From: JBCCGI01 sp039029355
GTDB taxonomy: Bacteria > Planctomycetota > UBA1135 > GCA-002686595
Direction of reading: 5' to 3'
Assembly: GCA_039029355.1 (NCBI GenBank)
Contig: JBCCGI010000019.1
Location: forward strand, 1 to 64,000
DNA: 64,000 nt
Positions 17,855-25,732 of the stretch are shown piece by piece. Position 1 is the stretch's first letter; every line of letters starts with the position of its first letter. The notes beneath the pieces are model-generated. The model saw nothing but the letters and a program-made list of their open reading frames with translations, did no database searches and was not told the DNA's origin. The translations under genes were made by a program, and so were the position numbers.

Positions 17855-18039
17855 CTAGGCCGAAGTCCTCGCAAGATCGCGGATCAGAATCGCTCAGGTT
17901 GCTTCGCGGCCCGAGCTTTGCGAGTGCCGACCCCGCAGGCGACCCTGGACGGGTCGTCGAGGACGGCGGTAGGTCGCAAGAGTGCGGCCACGAAGCGACC
18001 TGGGTGATTCTGGCCGCGAGCTCGACGACTTCGGGTTAG
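17855..18039. mobile_element. MITE-like inverted-repeat element, copy 1
   Basis: A 185-base element similar over its whole length to 25522-25707, by eye well over 80 percent identical. Left and right arms of about 60-70 bases are imperfect inverted repeats of each other. The outermost part is CGAAGTCCTCG on the left and a near-match on the right; GGTTGCTTCGCGGCC on the left is answered by GGCCACGAAGCGACC on the right. The centre holds an 8-base-stem hairpin (GGCGACCC, 5 bases, GGGTCGTC). Both ends abut a TA (CTAG left, TTAG right), the target preferred by IS630/Tc1-type transposases. It has no coding capacity. It fills the gap between the convergent sigma and kinase genes, and its right junction forms the kinase stop codon. 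Confidence 0.7.
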
Positions 18040-20327
18040 TCGGACTCCAGGCGCCCGAGCACGTCGCGCGCCTCCGCCACCAGCGGGCTCCCCTCCCCCG
18101 CCAGCTCCAGCGCGAGAGAGAGCGCCTCCTCGGCCGCCTCCCGCGCCCCTTGCGCGTCGCCCTCCGCGGCCAGGACCTGCGCGTCGACGAGCCCGACGTG
18201 CACGTGCATGCGGGTCGTGCCGTGGACCTGCTCGAGCAGCACGAAGGCCTGCTCTAGTGCCTCCCCGGCCGCGTCGACGTCGTCGAAGTCGAGCTGCACC
18301 GCGGCCCGCCCGAGCTCGCACAGGATGCGGTTGGAGACCGGCGCGTCGTGGCGCTCGAAGGCGGTGCCGGCGAGGTCCAGCAGGCGCTGTGCGTCGTCGA
18401 GCTCGCCCAGCCGTCGCTGCACGTGCGCGAGGTCCATCTGGATCGTCGCGGCGTACAGCTCGTTGCCCGGCATCCGGCCGCACTGGTCGAGCGCCTCGCG
18501 GAACACCGTGCGCGCCTCCTCGGTGCGGTCCTGGAACGAGATCTCGCTCGCCAGCCGGTGCGTGAGGTTGATCACGCGCGTCCAGGACTCCTTGGCCTCC
18601 ATCTCGCGCTTCAAGAGCCCCCGGAACACCTCCTCGGCGTCGACGTGGTTGCCGAGGCGCGAGTCGCAGACCGCCAGGTTGTAGCGCGCGTAGAAGAGGT
18701 CGCGGCGCTCCAGCACGCTCGCCCCGCGCGCCAGGAGGTCGATGGTCAGCTCGCGCGACTCCGCGTAGCGGCCGGTCTGCTCCAGCCAGTCGGCCCACAG
18801 GATCTCGTTGCGCAGCCGGTGCACCGAGTCCCCGGCGAAGAGCTCGGCGCCGCGCTCGAAGGCCTCGCTCAGATACGGCTCGGCCGACGCGAGGTCGCCG
18901 AGGTTGAGGTAGCCCTGACCGACGAGCGCCGACAGGATCACCCGCGCGTCCTCGCGCGCGACGTCCGGCAGGCGCTCGGCCGCGACCTTCAGCACCTCGG
19001 ACACGCGCGCCTCGGCCCCGTTGCTGTAGGCGTTCATGCCGGTGAAGAGGTCCGCCAGGAAGCCGCTGACCTCGTTCGCCACCGCGGCCTCCAGCTCGGC
19101 CTCGGCGCGCGCTTCGCGCGCCACGCGCGCCTCGGAGCGCGCCTGCGCCAGCCCGATGCCGAGCGCCACCACCACCGCCCCGACCCCGGCCAGAAGCCCG
19201 CGGTGCCGCCGCGCCAGCGTGCGCAGGGCGTAGATGCGGCTCGGCGGCGCCGCCTGCACCGGCTCGCGCCGCAGATAGCGCCGCAGGTCCTCCGACAGCT
19301 CGGCGACGCCGGCGTAGCGCCGCGCGCGCTCGCGGGCGCAGGCGCGTGCGATCACCCAGCGCAGCTCGGCGGGGAGCTCCGCGGGCGGCCGCGGGTCCTC
19401 GCCCTCGATCCGCTCGAGTGCCGCCCGCAGCGGCAGCTCGGCGAGCTCGTGCGGCGGGCGGCCGGACAGGAGCTCGCACAGGATGCAGCCCAGCGAGTAC
19501 ACGTCGCTCTGCGTGTCGACCTCGCCCGGCCGGCCGCCGACGTGCTCGGGGCTCATGTAGGCGAGCGTGCCCAGCACCTGCCCCGCCTCGGTCTGCAGCG
19601 GCACCGCGCCGAGGGCCAGGGGATCGCTCGGGCGCGCCAGCCCGAAGTCGATCACCTTCACGTGCCCGCCCGGGTCGACCAGCAGGTTGCCCGGCTTCAG
19701 GTCGCGGTGGATCACGCCCTTTCTGTGGCCGTGCTCGACGGCGCTCAGGGCCTGCAGCAGGAGCTCCAGGCGCGCGCGCAGGTCGAGGCCCTCGTGGTCG
19801 GCGTAGCCGAGGAGCGTGCGCGCGTCCTCGACCAGCTCCATCGTGTAGTAGGGGCACTCGCGCTCCGCCCGCTCGAAGGTCCCCGAGGCGAAGACGCGCG
19901 CGATCCCGGGGTGCTCCAACCTCGCGAGCAGCTGCACCTCGTTGGCGAAGCGGCCCAGGAGCTCGGGCGTGTAGGCCTCGGCGCGCAGCGTCTTGAGCGC
20001 GACGCGGCGGTGCGGGCTCTCCTCCTCGGCCTCGAACACCACCCCCATGCCGCCGCTGCCGAGCACGCGCACGAGCCGATACGGCCCGACCCGCTGCCCC
20101 GGCGCTAGCGTGGCGGCCCAGGACGTCTCGGCGATGGCGTCGGCGGCGACGCGCTCCAGCGAGGTGCTGGCCTGCGCGTCGAGGTCGAGCAGGCGCATGA
20201 CCTCGCTGCGTACCTCGGGCTCCTCCTCCGCCAGGAGGTCGTCACGCTCCGGCTCCTCGAGCGCGCAGGCGCGTTCGAACAGGTTCCTCACGCGCGTCCA
20301 GCGCTCGTCGGGGGTCGAGCCCGTCAT
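18036..20327 (-). CDS. Hanks-type Ser/Thr protein kinase with C-terminal TPR-like repeats
   Basis: 763 residues. The N-terminal helical segment (1-75) resembles those of the kinases at 5955 and 42079. Kinase domain: GSGGMGVVF (90-98), Lys112 in VALKTL, HRDLKPGN (207-214), DFGLA (227-231), SPEHV; all catalytic residues are present. A membrane helix lies near 385-405 (LLAGVGAVVVALGIGLAQ), followed by a long helical TPR-like region whose repeats contain phrases such as GYLNLGDLASAEPYLSEAFERG. ATG 20327 is the natural start. The stop TAA coincides with the border of the repeat element, so the C-terminus may have been set by an insertion. It diverges from a small propeller gene at 20526 and faces an ECF sigma gene. 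Confidence 0.92.
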   Translation of the reverse strand: MTGSTPDERWTRVRNLFERACALEEPERDDLLAEEEPEVRSEVMRLLDLDAQASTSLERVAADAIAETSWAATLAPGQRVGPYRLVRVLGSGGMGVVFEAEEESPHRRVALKTLRAEAYTPELLGRFANEVQLLARLEHPGIARVFASGTFERAERECPYYTMELVEDARTLLGYADHEGLDLRARLELLLQALSAVEHGHRKGVIHRDLKPGNLLVDPGGHVKVIDFGLARPSDPLALGAVPLQTEAGQVLGTLAYMSPEHVGGRPGEVDTQSDVYSLGCILCELLSGRPPHELAELPLRAALERIEGEDPRPPAELPAELRWVIARACARERARRYAGVAELSEDLRRYLRREPVQAAPPSRIYALRTLARRHRGLLAGVGAVVVALGIGLAQARSEARVAREARAEAELEAAVANEVSGFLADLFTGMNAYSNGAEARVSEVLKVAAERLPDVAREDARVILSALVGQGYLNLGDLASAEPYLSEAFERGAELFAGDSVHRLRNEILWADWLEQTGRYAESRELTIDLLARGASVLERRDLFYARYNLAVCDSRLGNHVDAEEVFRGLLKREMEAKESWTRVINLTHRLASEISFQDRTEEARTVFREALDQCGRMPGNELYAATIQMDLAHVQRRLGELDDAQRLLDLAGTAFERHDAPVSNRILCELGRAAVQLDFDDVDAAGEALEQAFVLLEQVHGTTRMHVHVGLVDAQVLAAEGDAQGAREAAEEALSLALELAGEGSPLVAEARDVLGRLESD

Positions 20328-20510
20328 GGAAGCAACATCCTAATTCCTGGGGCGCGCCCGCGGTGGGACGCTCTCGGGCCGCGGGGAGCATACGGCCTCT
20401 TTCGTCCGAACGAGCGCGGGCTCCGCCGCCCGACAGGATCTGCCGGCGGAGCCGGGGCTCCACCCTTTCGTCCCCATCCCGCGCCGCCGCGGCTACCCTC
20501 GGTGCCAAGA

Positions 20511-20516
20511 AGGAGG
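20511..20516 (+). promoter_or_regulatory. Ribosome binding site for the small propeller gene
   Basis: AGGAGG, 9 bases before ATG 20526. It rules out the upstream start at 20502, which lies before the site. The remaining intergenic bases 20328-20510 show no gene and must hold the divergent promoters. Confidence 0.6.
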
Positions 20517-20525
20517 ATCCCAGAC

Positions 20526-21440
20526 ATGAGCCCGTGCTTCCCCGCTCTCATCTTCGCCCTCGCCGGCGCCCCCCAGGCCCCCATCCAGCCCGGCGACGCC
20601 TTCTGCGTCGTGGCCCAGCCCGGGCAGGTGCTGCGCATCACCGAAGGCGGCGACCTGTCGTCGGCGACGCCCTTCGCGACCGGACTAGACTCACCCTACG
20701 GCCTGGCCTTCACGCGCGACGGCCGGCTGTTCGTCAGCGAGCGCCTGACCGGCGAGGTCACCGAGATCACCGCCGGCGGCGACTTCAGCGGCGCGCCCGC
20801 CTTCGCCTCGGGCCTGTCGGATCCGCGCGACCTGGCCGTCGACTGCGCCGGGCGGCTGTTCGTCGCGGAGCGCCAGACCGGCGAGGTAACCGAGATCACC
20901 GCCGGCGGCAGCTTCGCGGGGGCGGCCGCCTTCGCCTCGGGCCTCTCCGGCCCGCGCGGGCTGGCGGCCACGCGCGCGGGGCGGCTGCTCGTGGTCGAGG
21001 AGTCCGCGGGCGAGATCACCGACATCACCGGCGGCGGTGACTTCGGCGGCGAGCCGGCCTTCGGATTCGGGCTCGATCAGCCCTACGCCCTGGCCGAGTC
21101 GCCGTCCGGCGAGCTGTACGTGTGCGAGCTGTTCGCAGGCGAGGTGACCGAGGCAACCGCCGGCGGCGACCTGAGCTTCGCAACGCCCTTCGCGACCGGG
21201 CTCGACGTGGTGGACGAGATCGCCTTCGACGCGGCCGGCCGGCTGCTCGCGGTGCGGGAGTTCCTCGGCGACGTGGTCGACGTCAGCGGCGGCGGCGACT
21301 TCGCCGGGGCCGCCCCCTTCGCGAGCGGGCTGCAGAGCTTCCCGCAGACGATCGCGGTGCTGCGCACGCGCTGCGCGGTACTGCCGCAGCCCGCGCTGCC
21401 GGGGGGAGGCTTCGGCCCGCTCGCGCCGTCTGCGCCCTAG
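20526..21440 (+). CDS. Exported NHL/SMP-30-like six-repeat beta-propeller protein
   Basis: 304 residues. A short signal-like N-terminus (PALIFALAGAPQAPIQ) precedes about six repeats of roughly 42 residues, each of the form LAVDCAGRLFVAERQTGEV then TEITAGGDFSGAPAFASGL. This is the six-bladed propeller pattern of NHL/SMP-30/ScyD-like proteins. No catalytic metal ligands typical of gluconolactonases are evident, so a binding role is inferred. The C-terminus is Pro/Gly-rich (LPQPALPGGGFGPLAPSAP) and lacks the module seen in the larger propellers. The last bases overlap convergently with a 37-residue membrane peptide gene. Confidence 0.82.
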   Translation: MSPCFPALIFALAGAPQAPIQPGDAFCVVAQPGQVLRITEGGDLSSATPFATGLDSPYGLAFTRDGRLFVSERLTGEVTEITAGGDFSGAPAFASGLSDPRDLAVDCAGRLFVAERQTGEVTEITAGGSFAGAAAFASGLSGPRGLAATRAGRLLVVEESAGEITDITGGGDFGGEPAFGFGLDQPYALAESPSGELYVCELFAGEVTEATAGGDLSFATPFATGLDVVDEIAFDAAGRLLAVREFLGDVVDVSGGGDFAGAAPFASGLQSFPQTIAVLRTRCAVLPQPALPGGGFGPLAPSAP

Positions 21441-21550
21441 GCGAGCGCCTGCCACGCCAGGTAGGCGAGCACGAGCACCGCCACGATGGCGGCGATGCGC
21501 AGGAGCTTTCTGTATTTGAAGAGGAACGCGGCGGTCTTGACCTTGCCCAT
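21437..21550 (-). CDS. 37-residue single-pass membrane peptide
   Basis: A short open frame from ATG 21550 to TAG 21437. It encodes a basic N-terminus (MGKVKTAAFLFKYRKLLR) followed by one hydrophobic helix (IAAIVAVLVLAYLAWQALA). The positive-inside layout, AT-richer Lys codons and tight fit between two genes suggest a real small membrane protein. Its stop overlaps the stop of the convergent propeller gene by 3 bases, and its start lies 33 bases after the stop of the membrane protein gene upstream on the same strand, so they may be one transcript. No SD is visible. Too short for homology claims. Confidence 0.5.
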   Translation of the reverse strand: MGKVKTAAFLFKYRKLLRIAAIVAVLVLAYLAWQALA

Positions 21551-21583
21551 GGTCGCTATCGTGCCCGGGCCGTTCGGCCGCGG

Positions 21584-22336
21584 CTAGGCCTTGGCCAGCT
21601 GCTCGCGCGCCTTCTCGAGCGCGCGGACGAAGCGCTCGCCGATGGCGCGACCGCACAGGACCCGCAGCTGGCGGCGCGACAGGAAGCCCACCATGCTCCG
21701 CTCCAACGTGCCGCCGATCTCGACCAGCACCATCCGCGGCCCGTCCGGGCCCGCTCCGGCCACTTCGACCTCTCCCGCGAAGGCGACCCTAGCCTGCTTG
21801 ACGAGCGGCAGCAGGCCGCCGGGCGGATCCAGCGGCTCCAGGCGGACCGACACGTCGAGGTCGGCGAACTCGTCGGCGCGCTCCTCGACGCTCGCTCGAA
21901 AGCCCTCGACCAGCGCGCCGTCGCCTTCGGGCAGCAGGAGGCGCGCGGCCTCGTAGGCGTCCGCGGGCTCGGCCGTCCCGGTCGACCAGGTAGTCTCGGA
22001 TTCGCCGCGCGACCGGTACAGCGAGAGGTCCAGCTCCACCCCGGGAACGACCCCTTCGCGCAGCAGGACCAGCGCGACGAAGAGCGCTCCGGGCGCGAGC
22101 CCCACCCAAAGCCCCGAGACCCGGCGTCCGGCGGCAAGCTCGAGCTCGGTGTCGCGCCCGGACGACGCGAGCGCCACCCAGCGCGCGCCGAGCAAGCCCG
22201 CGAGCACGAAGAGCGCCACGAACGGCACGCCAAGGAGCGCGCCCGGGAACCAGCCGAGCAAGAGGAACTTCGCGGTGAGCGCGAAGGAGACCGACACGAG
22301 CAGCCAGCCCCAGAGCGAAGAGAAGACGGCTTTCAT
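21584..22336 (-). CDS. Membrane protein of unknown function
   Basis: 250 residues. The N-terminal 110 residues contain about three hydrophobic helices (WLLVSVSFALTAKFLLLGWF, GVPFVALFVLAGLLGA, GLAPGALFVALVLLREG). The rest is a soluble alpha/beta-looking domain (LDVSVRLEPLDPPGGLLPLV, MVLVEIGGTLERSMVGFLSR) ending in an amphipathic helix (IGERFVRALEKAREQLAKA). I do not recognise a family. It lies in a minus-strand run with 22371-22874 upstream (34-base gap) and the 37-residue peptide downstream, suggesting a small envelope operon. Confidence 0.75.
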   Translation of the reverse strand: MKAVFSSLWGWLLVSVSFALTAKFLLLGWFPGALLGVPFVALFVLAGLLGARWVALASSGRDTELELAAGRRVSGLWVGLAPGALFVALVLLREGVVPGVELDLSLYRSRGESETTWSTGTAEPADAYEAARLLLPEGDGALVEGFRASVEERADEFADLDVSVRLEPLDPPGGLLPLVKQARVAFAGEVEVAGAGPDGPRMVLVEIGGTLERSMVGFLSRRQLRVLCGRAIGERFVRALEKAREQLAKA

Positions 22337-22370
22337 GGTAGGCCGATCATCCTAGCGCGCCGGCGCGCCG

Positions 22371-22874
22371 CTAGCGTTCGCGCCCCGGCCGCTCGAGCAG
22401 CGCCGCCTCGCGCCGCGTGATCCGCCGGTGCGCGAAGCGGCGCTCGACCGTCTCGGCCGCCACGCGCCACAGCCCGGGCTCCTCGGCGCGCACCAGGCCC
22501 AGCCGGAACGGGTCGTCGAGGCCGCCGTAGGTGATGCTGAGCTCGAGCGCGGGAGGCGCGCCGCGGTGCGCGTTCGCGGCGCTCTTGAGCCAGCCGAGGG
22601 TCACGCTCTTCTCTCCGGCCTCGATGCCGAGCTTGGCGAAGGCCTCGGTCGGGTGCAGGTCGAGCCGGCGCAGATAGCCCCACACCTCGTCCGCGTCGGC
22701 GTGGCCGTCGTCGCTCGTGCCCGCGCGCAGAACGACGGCGCCGTCGACGCTGACGGTCGCGAGGATGGCGCGCGCCCGCGCGGCGGGCTCGACGGGGCCG
22801 CGGGCGGCGAGCAGCACGCCTCCGGCGGCCAGGGGAACGAGGGCGAGGCAGAGGAGGCGGCTGGTGATCTTCAT
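22371..22874 (-). CDS. Exported protein of unknown function
   Basis: 167 residues. ATG 22874 opens a signal peptide or N-terminal anchor (RLLCLALVPLAAGGVLLAA). The mature part is alpha/beta (AILATVSVDGAVVLRAGTSD, ALELSITYGGLDDPFRLGLV) with an Arg-rich end. No known domain is recognised. The longer frame to 23138 has an Arg/Pro-rich, non-protein-like extension that I reject. It sits between the PhoD-fusion gene upstream (88-base gap) and the membrane protein gene downstream on the same strand. Confidence 0.72.
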   Translation of the reverse strand: MKITSRLLCLALVPLAAGGVLLAARGPVEPAARARAILATVSVDGAVVLRAGTSDDGHADADEVWGYLRRLDLHPTEAFAKLGIEAGEKSVTLGWLKSAANAHRGAPPALELSITYGGLDDPFRLGLVRAEEPGLWRVAAETVERRFAHRRITRREAALLERPGRER

Positions 22875-22962
22875 GGCTTCGGCGCGGTTCGGGAAAGCGG
22901 TGTCCGCTCCATCGTAGGCCACCGGCGCGAGAATGCGCGTGCGCGCGTCTTGCCCGCCGTCG

Positions 22963-24798
22963 CTACGCCTGCGGCGGCGGCAGCTCGTGCGAAAAGAGCA
23001 CCCGCGGACGCCCGCCCGCCTGGGCATAGAGCGTGGCCCGCGCCGCGCCCGCGGCGTCGAGCTCCAGGAGGCCGAAGTTGGGCTCCGAGGTCGGAAGCTC
23101 GCCCTCCCCCAGCGGCCGCAGCGAAAGCCGCAGCCCACCCGCGACGTCGAGCCGCCGGCTGGCCGCGAGGCTCAGGCGCGAGGCGAGCGACTGCCACGCG
23201 GGGATCGGGTGCGTGATGGGACTCGAGATGAGCTGCACGAGGCCGGGTGTGCCGTCGGACCAGTCCGCGCGCGCCGCGCTCGCGACGTGGATGTCGCCGC
23301 TCAGCACGAAGATCCCCTGCCCGGGCCGCCGCCGCGCCTCGTCGTGCAGACGCGTCAGCAGCCAGTCGCGGTCGCCCACGAAGGCGCTCGCGGACCAGCG
23401 GTCGGCGAACTCCTCGTGGATGCCGCCGAGCGAGCGCGGGATCCAGCGGTTGAGGCGCTCGGAGACGTGCAGCGGCGGGACGCTGGCGCCGATCACCAGC
23501 GCGCGCCGGTCGTCGCGCGCGTCGAGGAAGCGCTCGAAGTCCGCGCGCTGTGCGGCGCTGAGCAGCTGGCCGGAGCCCGGCTGCCGCTCCGAGCGCAGGT
23601 CGAGCACGAAGAGCCCGGCGGGGCCGAGCTCTTGCGAGAAGTGGTACGAAGCACGCCCGCGCGCGTCCGCGCCGAGCACGCGCGCCGCCTGGTAGTCCTC
23701 GTAGGCAAGGCGCGCGCCGCGCTCGATGCGGTCCCAGCCCTCGCTCGAGTGGCGCTCGGTCGCACGCCAGTTGTTGACCAGGTCGTGGTCGTCGAGGATC
23801 GGCAGGCACGGCAGCTCGGCGAGCAGCGCGCGCCACTCGGGCAGCGCGAAGAGCCGGTACTGCGCGTGGTAGGCGCGGCGGATCTCCTCGACCGAGCGCT
23901 CCGCCAGCCGCTCCGGCCCGGGTCCGAGCAGCTCGCGCACGCGCTCGGCCCCCAGCAGCGAGTAGCGGCGCGTGCCGTCGGCGTAGATCTGGTCGCCGAG
24001 CAGCAGCACGAGGTCCGCCCGCGCGTCGCGGAACGCGATGCACGCCGCCGCGAGCGCGCGCCGTGCGGCGGGCAGCACGCGGCCCTCCTCGTCGAAGGGC
24101 AGGTGGCAGCTGAAGAAGCCGATCGCCGCGCGCCGCGGATCCGGCCGGCGCACCCGTCCGCGCGCGAGCGTGCGCTGGTCCGCAGCGGCGAGCTCGAAGG
24201 CGGTGGTGTCGGCGGCGAGAGCGAGCTCGACCGTGCCGGTGAAGTCGGTCGAGGCGTCGAGCTCGGCGCCGACCTCCAGCTCGTCGGGCGGACCGCCTTC
24301 GCCGCGCGACCAGACCCGCAGCCGCGCCGGACCGCGTCCGGGCAACCGCAGCCAGAGCCGCGCGCGGCCCGCGCTCGCGTCGACGCGACCGAGCGCGACC
24401 TCGGAGCGCTCCGGGTCTCCGGCGGGCGCTGGCGCGTGCGGGGCGAGCGGCTCGGCCTCACGCTCGAAGAGGTCGCGCTCGAGCAGCACGAGGTTGCGCT
24501 CGTTGGCGCGGAACCAAACGTCGAAGAGGTCGCCGAGGAGCGGCACCGCCCCAACCACGGCGTCGAGCGCCGTGTTGCCCGCCATGCGCAACAGCGTCCT
24601 GCCGCTCGCTCCGCGACGCCGGGCGTGCAGCAGCAGCCCGCAGGCGAGCAGCGCGCCGGCCAGGTCGCCCACCACGGGGACCAGGCCGAGCAGGGGGTCG
24701 AGCCCGGCCCGCCAGCGGGTACCGGCGAACGACCAGATCGAGTCGAGTCGCCGCGCGCCGGCCCGCGGGGAGGCCAGCGGGTCGGCCTCCTGAGTCAC
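22963..24798 (-). CDS. DUF4112-PhoD fusion: membrane domain plus alkaline-phosphatase-D-like metallophosphatase
   Basis: 611 residues. The N-terminal about 25-115 matches the DUF4112 pattern: two Gly/Pro hydrophobic hairpins, LDPLLGLVPVVGDLAGALLA and ALDAVVGAVPLLGDLFDVWF, and the segment RANERNLVLLERDL. The rest is a PhoD-like metallophosphatase: GFFSCHLPF, VLLLGDQIYADGT, CLPILDDHDLVNNW and VLSGDIHVASAA carry the Asp/His/Asn metal ligands expected of the family. PhoD enzymes hydrolyse phosphodiesters or monoesters; the substrate here is unknown. There is no Tat signal, so the fused membrane hairpins may replace secretion with membrane anchoring, perhaps on the cytoplasmic side. The start GTG overlaps the lipoprotein stop by 4 bases (GTGA), indicating translational coupling. 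Confidence 0.88.
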   Translation of the reverse strand: MTQEADPLASPRAGARRLDSIWSFAGTRWRAGLDPLLGLVPVVGDLAGALLACGLLLHARRRGASGRTLLRMAGNTALDAVVGAVPLLGDLFDVWFRANERNLVLLERDLFEREAEPLAPHAPAPAGDPERSEVALGRVDASAGRARLWLRLPGRGPARLRVWSRGEGGPPDELEVGAELDASTDFTGTVELALAADTTAFELAAADQRTLARGRVRRPDPRRAAIGFFSCHLPFDEEGRVLPAARRALAAACIAFRDARADLVLLLGDQIYADGTRRYSLLGAERVRELLGPGPERLAERSVEEIRRAYHAQYRLFALPEWRALLAELPCLPILDDHDLVNNWRATERHSSEGWDRIERGARLAYEDYQAARVLGADARGRASYHFSQELGPAGLFVLDLRSERQPGSGQLLSAAQRADFERFLDARDDRRALVIGASVPPLHVSERLNRWIPRSLGGIHEEFADRWSASAFVGDRDWLLTRLHDEARRRPGQGIFVLSGDIHVASAARADWSDGTPGLVQLISSPITHPIPAWQSLASRLSLAASRRLDVAGGLRLSLRPLGEGELPTSEPNFGLLELDAAGAARATLYAQAGGRPRVLFSHELPPPQA

Positions 24799-25436
24799 CG
24801 CGACTCGATCGCCGCGGCGACGTCGCGCGCTAGGTCGGCCACCGCCGCGCTCATCGCCCGCACCACCGCCCGGTAGCGATCCTCGGAGCGCTCGACCGGC
24901 TGCTGGTACACCGAGCGTGTGCTCGCCTCCGCCGGAGTTCGGGGAGCTGCCACGGACCAGAGTGCCTCGAGCGTGACCGTGCCGGCCTCGGCCTCGAAGC
25001 GCGTGACCGCAACCCGCACCACCTGCTGCGCCCCGCCGGGGCCCCAGCGCGGCGTCGTGACCGGACGGTCGGGGAGCAGCTGCGTCAGGTTGCGCGCCAG
25101 CACGTCGCCCAGGTTGGCCTCGAGTGGCTCACCCCAGCGCTGGTACTCCGCCAGAGCCAGCTCGTTGCCCCCGATGCGCGTGACGATCTGTGGCACGCGC
25201 AGGTACTCGGGCAGATCGACCGCGGCGACGTGGACCGCGCTGGCCGCGGCCGCGCTGGCCTCAGACGCGGCCGGCTCGGGGGCGTCCGGCTCGGGGGCGT
25301 CCGCGCCGGCCTCCTCCAGCGGAGTCAGGTGGTAGAAGCGCGCGGTCGGGCTGGTGCCGAGGCACCCGGCCAGTCCGAGCGCGACCGTCACCGCGAGCGC
25401 CCTCGCGCGAGTCCCATGCCTGCCGAACGCCGCCAT
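24795..25436 (-). CDS. PqiC-like ABC-type transport auxiliary lipoprotein
   Basis: 213 residues. A lipoprotein signal peptide with lipobox LAGC puts lipidated Cys at 25. The body matches the PqiC/YmbA (ABC_trans_aux, DUF330) pattern: TARFYHLTP after the anchor, VHVAAVDLPEYLRVPQIVTRIGGNELALAEYQRWGEPL as partial phrases, NLTQLLPDRPV, and a C-terminal helix (VRAMSAAVADLARDVAAAI). An Ala/Glu/Pro-rich linker of about 30 residues follows the anchor. In proteobacteria such lipoproteins serve MCE-type lipid transport complexes. No MCE or permease gene is nearby here; instead it is coupled to the DUF4112-PhoD gene, hinting at a membrane-lipid or phosphate-ester context (inference). Confidence 0.85.
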   Translation of the reverse strand: MAAFGRHGTRARALAVTVALGLAGCLGTSPTARFYHLTPLEEAGADAPEPDAPEPAASEASAAAASAVHVAAVDLPEYLRVPQIVTRIGGNELALAEYQRWGEPLEANLGDVLARNLTQLLPDRPVTTPRWGPGGAQQVVRVAVTRFEAEAGTVTLEALWSVAAPRTPAEASTRSVYQQPVERSEDRYRAVVRAMSAAVADLARDVAAAIESR

Positions 25437-25521
25437 CGCCTCCTCCTGGTTTAGGGCCGAGGAGTCGCGCTTGCGCGCGCCTTCCCCACCGCGTCAGGGT
25501 GCCCTCGCGGCGGTTCGAATC

Positions 25522-25707
25522 CTAGCCCGAAGTCCTCACGAGATCGCGAGTCGGAATCACCCAGGATGCTTCGTGGCCCGAGCTTTGCGAGTGCCGACCC
25601 CGCGGGCGACCCCGAACGGGTCGCCGAGGACGGCGGTGGTCGCAAAAGTGCGGCCACGAGGCAACCTGGGTGATTCTGGCCGCGAGCTCGTGAGGACTTC
25701 GCGCTAG
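25522..25707. mobile_element. MITE-like inverted-repeat element, copy 2
   Basis: A 186-base element closely similar to 17855-18039. The terminal inverted repeats are near-perfect for the outer 15 bases (CGAAGTCCTCACGAG left, its complement right), and further matching continues inward past GGAATCACCCAGG. The central hairpin is perfect here: GGCGACCC, loop CGAAC, GGGTCGCC. Both ends are bordered by CTAG (25522-25525 and 25704-25707), consistent with insertion at a TA target. It has no coding capacity. It occupies most of the 296-base gap between two lipoprotein genes and may also act as a transcription barrier. Confidence 0.72.
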
Positions 25708-25732
25708 ATCCCGCGCCGGGATTCCCGCCTGG

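Noticed and set aside
25511..25525. GGTTCGAATCC looks like the T-loop of a tRNA next to repeat copy 2
   Set aside because: The flanking bases do not form a T-stem, and no D-arm, anticodon arm or acceptor stem can be drawn around it.
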